From Paenibacillus sp. 32O-W (GTDB lineage Bacteria; Bacillota; Bacilli; Paenibacillales; NBRC-103111), in NCBI RefSeq assembly GCF_007679495.1, contig NZ_VEGP01000012.1, forward strand, positions 41,651 through 105,650: a DNA stretch of 64,000 nt, read 5' to 3'. A program made the translations under genes and the position numbers. Every line of letters begins with the position of its first letter. Position 1 is the stretch's first letter. Below, one piece after another: positions 17,592-25,800 of the stretch. The notes beneath the pieces are model-generated. The model was not told where the DNA came from, searched no databases, and saw nothing but the letters and a program-made list of their open reading frames with translations.

Positions 17592-18860
17592 ATGATCAGC
17601 GAACGTGAAACGTTGAAGGCCGTTGTGCAAAATGCGGTCCAGCGGCAGAAAGTCACCGACATGCACACCCATTTGTACTCCCCGAATTTTGGCGACATTC
17701 TGCTATGGGGAGTAGACGAATTATTGACCTACCATTACTTGGTAGCCGAGGTGATGAGGTGGAGCGACATCCCGATCAGTGATTTCTGGGAGCTCGGCAA
17801 GCGGGAGCAGGCCGATCTCATATGGAATAAGCTCTTCGTAGAGCATTCGCCTGTCAGCGAAGCTTGCCGCGGCGTTCTTACCACCCTGCAAGGATTGGGA
17901 GCGGATTTGTCGACACGCAATTTGGAGCAGTATCGTGAGCGGATCGGGCAGTCGGACCGGTTCCGCCAGGTGGATGAAGTGATGAGATTGGCCAATGTCG
18001 ATCATATCGTCATGACGAACGATCCGTTCGATGACCGCGAAAGGGCCGTCTGGCTGGCAGGGACCAAGCCCGATTCCCGTTTTCATGCGGCGCTCAGGAT
18101 CGATCCGCTGCTGAATGAATTTTCCGCCAGCAAGCATCGTCTTCGAGAGTGGGGATACGCCGTCGGGGACGAATGGAACGAGCCGTCTGCCGGGGAGGTC
18201 CGCCGGTTCCTGAAGGACTGGATCGGACGGATGAATCCCCTGTATATGGCCGTTTCGCTTCCTCCAGGCTTCGCTTATCCGGAGGAGTCCGACCGCGGGC
18301 GGATCATTCGCGATTGTATTCTTCCGGTTGCGCGCGAGGCGGGCATTCCGTTTGCCATGATGATCGGCGTCAAGAAGAAGGTCCATCCCGCACTGGGCGA
18401 TGCCGGAGATTTCGTCGGTCAGGCCGGGATGGAGGCGTTGGAATATTTGCTGTCGCATTATCCCGACAACAAATTTATCGTCACGATGCTGTCACGGGAA
18501 AATCAGCATGAGCTGGCTGTTCTGGGGCGTAAATTCCGCAATTTGATGATTTTCGGCTGCTGGTGGTTTCTTAACAATCCGGTCATTATTAACGAAATGA
18601 CCCGAATGCGTCTGGAGCTTCTCGGTTTAAGCATCGTACCGCAGCATTCCGATGCCCGGGTCCTCGATCAATTGATTTATAAATGGAAGCATTCGAAGGA
18701 GATCATCGCCGAGGTGCTGATTGAGAAGTATGATGATCTCCTCCGGACAGGCTGGAGGATCGATCCGTCCGAAATACGGCGGGATGTGGCGGATCTGTTC
18801 CGCAACAATTTCTGGCGCTTTGTCGGACGGCCTGATCTGGTGGAAGATCCGGAAGAATAA
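17592..18860 (+). CDS. Uronate isomerase (UxaC)-like amidohydrolase-fold protein
   Basis: A 422-residue member of the glucuronate isomerase superfamily. The metal-binding DMHTHLYSP is at about residues 24-32, and near the C-terminus there are FGCWWFLNNP and PQHSDARVLDQLIYKW, counterparts of the C-terminal uronate isomerase signatures. It is shorter than typical UxaC (about 470 residues), so it may act on a modified uronate. The start at 17592 is preferred over the ATG at 17586, which touches the AAGGAGG site. It is the last gene of the unit and precedes a terminator. Confidence 0.82.
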   Translation: MISERETLKAVVQNAVQRQKVTDMHTHLYSPNFGDILLWGVDELLTYHYLVAEVMRWSDIPISDFWELGKREQADLIWNKLFVEHSPVSEACRGVLTTLQGLGADLSTRNLEQYRERIGQSDRFRQVDEVMRLANVDHIVMTNDPFDDRERAVWLAGTKPDSRFHAALRIDPLLNEFSASKHRLREWGYAVGDEWNEPSAGEVRRFLKDWIGRMNPLYMAVSLPPGFAYPEESDRGRIIRDCILPVAREAGIPFAMMIGVKKKVHPALGDAGDFVGQAGMEALEYLLSHYPDNKFIVTMLSRENQHELAVLGRKFRNLMIFGCWWFLNNPVIINEMTRMRLELLGLSIVPQHSDARVLDQLIYKWKHSKEIIAEVLIEKYDDLLRTGWRIDPSEIRRDVADLFRNNFWRFVGRPDLVEDPEE

Positions 18861-18876
18861 AGCGATATTGCGGTGG

Positions 18877-18919
18877 AGCGGTTCCTTATGCAGGATTTCC
18901 TGCGGGGGCCGCTTTTTTT
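18877..18919 (+). terminator. Strong two-part terminator of the uronate unit
   Basis: AGCGGTTCC pairs with GGGGCCGCT allowing G-U pairs, with an inner GCAGGA/TCCTGC helix, followed by seven Ts. Confidence 0.85.
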
Positions 18920-19162
18920 CTGTTAGACGTGCCATTCCGTTTGCACGGCACCCAGCAGAAAATGAAAATAGACCGATTTTCAAGGTAGAGGAAAAAAAGC
19001 TGCTGGGACATCGTTCTATCTTCTGATGGTTCATCCCATATGGTTGGCCCCGGAATATGTTTGAATGTGGGAGACAACCATCCATTTTTCTTCATTTGTC
19101 TGTCCTTCTCCTAGTACTTGAATATGCTGTAAAGACAAATCTATTACGAGGGAGACCATGGT
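18920..19162. other. Intergenic stretch
   Basis: I see no gene or RNA here, only the GAGGGA ribosome binding site of the next gene at about 19148. Confidence 0.5.
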
Positions 19163-19738
19163 ATGAAAAATCGAGGATCCATCCCCTATTACAACCGCAA
19201 AGGCGTCTTTGGCCAGTCTTCCTTCCCGCTTTTTAACGACCGCATTAAAGGAAATATCACGAAGGGGGGACGGTTAGCCCAACGGCCTGTTATCCGGAAG
19301 AGCAATTCGGAGGCCCCACCTGAAGCAGTTGTGGAAGACAGGCAGGACCGGGACAGAGAAATCGTTCCAAGGAAATCCCCGAATGCGGAAGCGGCAGCCG
19401 AGGTTTCCCCGGAGCCGAATGAAACGAATGCTTCTTCATCAAAGGTTGTACAGGAAAGGACAAAATCGACGGCTGTGCCCAGGAAGAGGCAGGGACGGGC
19501 CGAACAGAAGCAGCCTGAGGACACAACCGAGTCGCGAACCGTTATCGTTCCGGATCCCAAGAGTGAGGCTCCGCGAAACGGCCGGAGGATCTACGGCAAG
19601 AGAAAAGCGGGGAGAAAATTGGAAGTGGAAAGAATGGACAGCTTGTTTAATGAATTGGCCCTGCTCGATGAAGAACCGGAGGATCGGCATAACCGATCGC
19701 GAAGCCATTCTGGCAGGCAGCGCTCCGAGTCCACATAA
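19163..19738 (+). CDS. Hypothetical charged, probably disordered protein
   Basis: A 191-residue protein that I do not recognise. Residues 1-50 have an ordered look (YYNRKGVFGQSSFPLFNDR, then a basic stretch); residues 50-140 are rich in Glu, Lys, Arg, Pro and Ser without hydrophobic core; residues 150-175 contain a short possible helix (VERMDSLFNELALLDEE); the end is basic. There is no signal peptide or membrane span. GAGGGA lies nine bases before the ATG and a perfect terminator follows, so it is a complete single-gene transcript. A spore or nucleic-acid-associated role is possible but unsupported. Confidence 0.65.
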   Translation: MKNRGSIPYYNRKGVFGQSSFPLFNDRIKGNITKGGRLAQRPVIRKSNSEAPPEAVVEDRQDRDREIVPRKSPNAEAAAEVSPEPNETNASSSKVVQERTKSTAVPRKRQGRAEQKQPEDTTESRTVIVPDPKSEAPRNGRRIYGKRKAGRKLEVERMDSLFNELALLDEEPEDRHNRSRSHSGRQRSEST

Positions 19739-19775
19739 CCGCAGTATTTTATAACTGAAACCAACTATCCATAAC

Positions 19776-19817
19776 AGCAAAAATCCTCAGAAGATCTGGG
19801 GATTTTTGCTGTTTTTT
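19776..19817 (+). terminator. Perfect rho-independent terminator
   Basis: AGCAAAAATCC pairs exactly with GGATTTTTGCT around a 13-base loop, followed by GTTTTTTG. Confidence 0.85.
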
Positions 19818-19868
19818 GTCGTGTAGAAGGATGGAACGGGATACAGAAATTAATAAAAGCAGGGCAAG

Positions 19869-22800
19869 ATGGGAATATTTAGATTGAACTGGTGCTTCAT
19901 TGCATGGGCAATGAAATTTTTGTCAAAACTACTGGCCTTCTTCGGGGGGGGACTCATGATTCTTAACAATGATTCATTAAGGCAGAAAGCTCGAGAGCTG
20001 GCACTGAAGCACGATACTCGTGCGGCGATGCGTCCAGCTGCGCGGTTATGGAGAAATTTTAATGCGGACGTGGACAGCCTGCGTTCGTTCGTGCGGTCTT
20101 TGCAGAATAAGGATACAAATTGTTCGCAGCCTGCGGAAGAATGGCTGTTGGATAATGCGGAATTTATAGAAGAGCAGGAATTAACGGTTCGTGAAGAATT
20201 ATCTTCCTATGCTTTGCGCCGTCTGCCTTGTCTGCGCAAGAGCGGCGAGCTGCGGATTCAATCGGTCTGTGCGGATTATTTGGAGCATGTGGACGGCATC
20301 GCTGATCCGGAAACACTCGTTACCTACATCCGGGCCTATCAGGAGGTCTCGGTCCTGACCATTGCGGAAGCATGGGCCATTCCGCTTATTCTGCGAGTCT
20401 CTCTGATGACACGGCTGGCCAAAGAAATGGAGCTTGTTCGTGAACGAAGAGAGGTCTGCGCCCAAGTTCAGCATTTCCTCAAGAAAATAGAACCGGCCAG
20501 GCTGGATCCGGAAGTTCTCCGTACGGCGCTGGATGAAGCGGGACAGGATATTCCCTTGTCCGGCCCGTGGATCGTTCATATGGTAAGCCATCTCAGGGAG
20601 TGGGCCGACGATGCCTCCATGGTGCGAGAGTGGCTGTTATGCAAGCTCGAGAACGGTCCGGAAAGCTTGGATCGCCTGGTTACTTATGAGCATCAGCTTC
20701 AGGCAGGGTTTCAAGCGACAGCCGGTCATCTGATCGGGAGCTTCCGCAGGGTGGAGCGATGGGACTGGAGAGAGACCTTCGAGAAAATTTGCCTCGTAGA
20801 GCAAACTCTCCGGGAAGACGCTACCGGCGTCTATCCCCGTCTGGATGAATCCAGCAGAGACACGATACGCAAACGGGTGGAAGAGATCGCCCGCGGGCTG
20901 CGGGTGCCGGAAAACCTGGTTGCCAGGCAGGCTGTAGAGCTGGCCGAAGCCGCTTACGCCGAAGCGAAATCCGGTCAAGTGACTCGGGACGGGCCGAATT
21001 CTCCGGCAGATGCCGGCAAAGCTGCCGAAGCTATCGAAGCGAGCAGCGAATCGCGGGAGGTAGAGGGAGCTTCGGAGGGAACCGTAACCGGGGCGGACCA
21101 CAGCGCCTCCCGACCTGTACCGGAGCTGCCGAGACAGACCTTCCTCGCTTATTACTTGTTGGAGAATGAAGGAATTAAGAAGCTGCGTCAGGCGCTCAAA
21201 ATGTGCAGTGAATCTCGTTTGCGGATGAGGCCGCAGGGGATGACTCGCCGGGGAACCGGCTCTTATTTTTCTCTGCTGTCTGCTGCTTTCTTCATCGCCC
21301 TGCTAGGCTTCACCCTATGGATGGGAGCGGGATATGATTTACGGCCCGTCCACTGGATAGTCGTTGCCCTCATGCTGGTTCTGCCGGCCAGCGAATGGGC
21401 CGTAACCGCGGCGCACTGGCTGATTGAACGCTTGACGCGCCCGCGCCCTTTGCTGAGATATGATTTTTCGGCGGGAATCGCCGAGGAAGCGGCGACGATG
21501 GTCGTCATTCCCGTCATCTGGTCCACAGCCGAGGAGGTGCGGGAGCTGGCGGACCGCTTGGAGCTTCACTATTTGGCTAACCGCGATCCCCACATCCACT
21601 TCGCTCTTCTGGGTGATTTTACGGATGCCGAGACGGAGAGCACGCCACAGGATCAAATCATCCTGGAAAGCGCCAAGGGCCATATTGAAAGACTGAACCG
21701 TCTGTATTCCCGGGAGGGAGGGACGACCTTCCATCTCTATCAGAGAAGAAGACAATGGAACGCCTCCGAAGGAGTTTGGATGGGATGGGAAAGAAAGCGC
21801 GGCAAGCTGGTCGAATTCGTAGAGTACCTGCAGGGAAGCCGGGACACGAGCTATCAGTACACCATCGGAGATGACTCCGTGCTGCAGCGAATTCGTTACA
21901 TTATTACACTGGATACGGATACGCAGCTTCCGCTCGGGTCGGCCCAGCGAATGATCGGCACGATCCATCTGCCCTATAACCGTCCCCGACTTAACGAGAG
22001 CAAGTCCCGGGTAATTGAAGGGTACGGTGTTCTTCAGCCGCGGATCGGAACCAGTCTGGAGGCGGCCATGCGTTCCCGCCTGGCCGGTCTATGGTCGGGG
22101 AACCCCGGCATCGATCCGTATTCCTTCGCCGCATCGGACCCTTACCAGGATGGATTGGGGCAAGGAATTTTTACGGGAAAAGGCATCTTCGACGTCCAGG
22201 CGTTCCATCAGGTATTGTGCGAACGAATTCCGGACAACCATGTGCTCAGTCATGATTTGCTGGAGGGCGGGTTTCTGCGTGCGGGCCTGCTCTCGGATAT
22301 TGAATTGGTGGATGATTATCCCTCCACCTTCCGCTCGTACCAAATGCGGCTGCACCGCTGGGTGCGGGGAGACTGGCAGTTGGTCTGCTGGTTGTTTCCC
22401 CGTATATGTGACCGGCGGGGCACGCTCAAGCCCATCGATTTATCCGCTTTGACCCGATGGCAGATGATCGATAATTTGCGGAGAAGCTTGATGCCTCCGG
22501 TTCTTTTTCTTATCCTGCTGCTGGGTCTGACCATTCTCCCCGGATCGCCCGTCCGTTGGCTGGCCGTCGTATTCCTTACCTTCATGCTGCCGGTCATACG
22601 TCAACTGGCAGCCTTGGGAAGAGGGCTGCGGATCAGAGGCCTGCTGGCATCCATCGGCCAAGCTTTGCTGGCGATTGGAACGCTGCCCTACCAAGCGGTA
22701 ATAATGGCTGATGCCGCGGGAAGAAGTCTCTACCGGCTGTATATTTCCAAGAAGCATCTATTGGAATGGGTCAGCTCTGCGGAAATCGAACGGCGCAGCT

Positions 22801-25800
22801 CTGGAAAAGACGGCGCCCCTGTATTGGGGATGGGCCGGGGATTGGCTTGCACCGCACTTTTTGCCGTGGTTTCGCTCTTTGCGCCGGGCTACGGGCCGGC
22901 TATCGGGCTTATTTTGTCGCTTATATGGGCGTTGGCTCCGCTGGGCATCCGCTGGCTGGACGAGCGTCCGTCCCGTTCGGCCGTTTCCTTCACCCGTGAG
23001 GAAGAACAGCATTTGCGAACCTTGGCCAAGCAAATCTGGATGTATTTCGAAGACTTCGCCGGGGAACGGGATCATTGGCTGCCGCCGGACAACGTGCAGT
23101 TGGATCCGCCGAACGGAGTTGCTCATCGCACCTCCCCGACGAATATCGGTTTTCTGTTAACCTGTACGTTAGCGGCAAGGGATTTCGGGTTTATCGACAC
23201 CCGCGGAATGATGGAAAGAATAGGGAGGACCTTGGGGACGCTCGAGCGGATGGATAAATGGAACGGTCATTTGTACAACTGGTACGATACCGTTACGCTG
23301 GCTCCCCTGCCTCCGTTATATGTATCGACTGTCGATTCCGGTAATTTTGTCGCCAGTCTGATGACGGTGAAGGAAGGCTTGGCGGAGTGGCTGCGGACAG
23401 ACTTCGGGCTGCAGGGCTTCTCCGGTAAGGAGCAGGTCGACAGGGGCCGTTATTCAAAACGGGAGAACGATAGAAGACAGAACACGGAGGCAGGTATCGG
23501 CAAGCCCACTCTTTCCGTCCATGAAGAATTTGCCGTGGAGTGGGAGCCGACGGAGAGAAGTGAGGTCGATGAGCCCGGGCTTCCTATAGGGGAAGGCCCC
23601 TTCGCTCCTTCGGAGGATGATGAAGGTTCCGGGGAATCTGCTGCGGAGGCGGCCGACCGGGAGCAGTGGCTCGCATACGGTCACCAGCTCCTGGCCCGGC
23701 TGGAAACATTAATCGAGGAGACGGATTTCCGGCCTCTGTACGATCATCGGGCCAAGCTGTTCTCGCTCGGCTATCATGTGGCCGCGGGAGAGCGGGAAGG
23801 GATTCTCTATGATTTGCTTGCCTCCGAAGCGAGACAGGCCAGCTTTGTCGCGATTGCCCTCGGCCAGATTTCCGTATCTCACTGGTTCGCGCTTGGACGG
23901 ACCATGACGAAGATCGGCAATGAAGCGGCATTGATCTCCTGGTCGGGGACCATGTTTGAATATATGATGCCGTGGCTGATCATGCGAACCTATCCGAACA
24001 CTATATGGGAACGCACGTACCGCAGTGTCGTCCGTAAACAAATACAATATGCTCACAGCCGGGGGGTGCCGTTCGGAATTTCCGAATCCGGATACTACGC
24101 GTTCGATTATGACCTTAACTATCAATATCGGGCGTTCGGTGTTCCCGGTCTCGGATTCAAGCGGGGACTTGAACAGGATTTGGTGCTTGCCCCGTACGCG
24201 ACGATTATGGCACTGCCCTACGCCCGGGATCAGGGGCTTGAGGATCTGCGAAGGATGGAGAAGCTAGGTGCCCGGGGCAAATATGGGTACTATGAAGCGA
24301 TCGATTTTACACAGGAACGGATGCCCAAGGATCAGGAATATCAGATCGTCCGCAGCTTTATGGCGCATCATCAGGGAATGAGTCTGCTCACCCTGGGAAA
24401 TTTGCTGCTTCCGCATAAAATGTATGACCGTTTCCACAGCGACAAGCGGGTGCGGGCAGCGGAATTGCTGCTGCAGGAACGGGCAGCGGCGCGACCAAAA
24501 GTTATTGAGAGACTGGTCATGGAACGAGTGCCCCGCCCGGCCGCCAAGCTCGAGGGTGTCCCTGCGACGCGGGAATTCTCCTCTCCGGATACGCCTTCTC
24601 CGGAAGTCTGTGTATTGTCCAATGGGACCTTCACGACCGTTCTGACCAACAGCGGCAGCGGGTTCAGCAGATACGAGGGAATAGCGGTCTCCCGCTGGCG
24701 TGAGGACCCTGTTGCCGATGACTGGGGAAGCTATATCTATATTCGCGATGTCGCCGAGGATGCCGTCTGGTCGGCGACACATCAGCCTTGCCTAGTGCCG
24801 GTCAAGGAGCAGTTGACTCAATTTATGCTGGAGAAGGCCGTGTATACCCGCGAGAATAAGGAGCTCGCCACTCATCTCGAGGTCTGTGTCTCTCCGGAGG
24901 CTAATGCGGAAGTCCGCAGACTTACCCTCACTAATCGGGGGAAGGAAATCCGGACGGTTGAAGTAACGACTTTCCTGGAGGTCGTCCTTGCTCCGCCCGA
25001 TGCGGACGATGCGCATCCGGCCTTCAGCAAGCTATTTGTGAAGACGGAATACTGTCCGGATGCCCAGTGCCTGCTTGCCCAACGAAGGCCGCGGGACGGG
25101 GGCGAGCAGGCTCTGTGGGCCGCTCACGCCCTAATTGCTTCCGAACATGGGCCCGTGGAGTACGAGTCGGACCGTGCGGCTTTCATCGGTCGCGGGCATA
25201 CTTTGGCCGATCCGCAAGGTCTTCGCTCCAGGCTTGGCGGCACCTTAGGGGCGGTCGCCGATCCTGCCTTCATCATGCGGAGGCAGTTGACGCTGAAGCC
25301 GGGAGAGCGGGTCCAATTGTTTGCCGTAACTGGAGTGGCAGACTCTCGGGAAGAAGTGATTGAAATGATGAAGCGGTTCGGCAGCGGCCACCAAGTCGAG
25401 CGCAGCTTCCAGATGGCCTGGACACGCAGTCAGATTGAACTTAGGCATCTGCATCTGAAAGCGGCGGATGCGGCTCTGTTCCAACAGCTTGCCGGCCGGG
25501 CTCTGTATGCCCACACGCTTGCCGAGGAGCAATCCCGGAGGATTGCGGACAATGTCCGGGGCCAGTCCGGCTTGTGGTCCCACGGAATTTCCGGAGACCG
25601 GCCGATCGTGCTGGTCCGCATTGACGATACGGCTAACCTGGCCTTCGTTACGAAGCTGCTTGTCGGCCATGAATACTTGCGCCGTTTGGGGATGCCGCTC
25701 GATCTGGTTGTTCTGAACGAATCCCAGGGCGGTTATCAGCAGGATCTGCAGGAAGCGATCCGGCGTATAGCGGAGCAAGGAGCGGTCCGCTTCGGCAATG

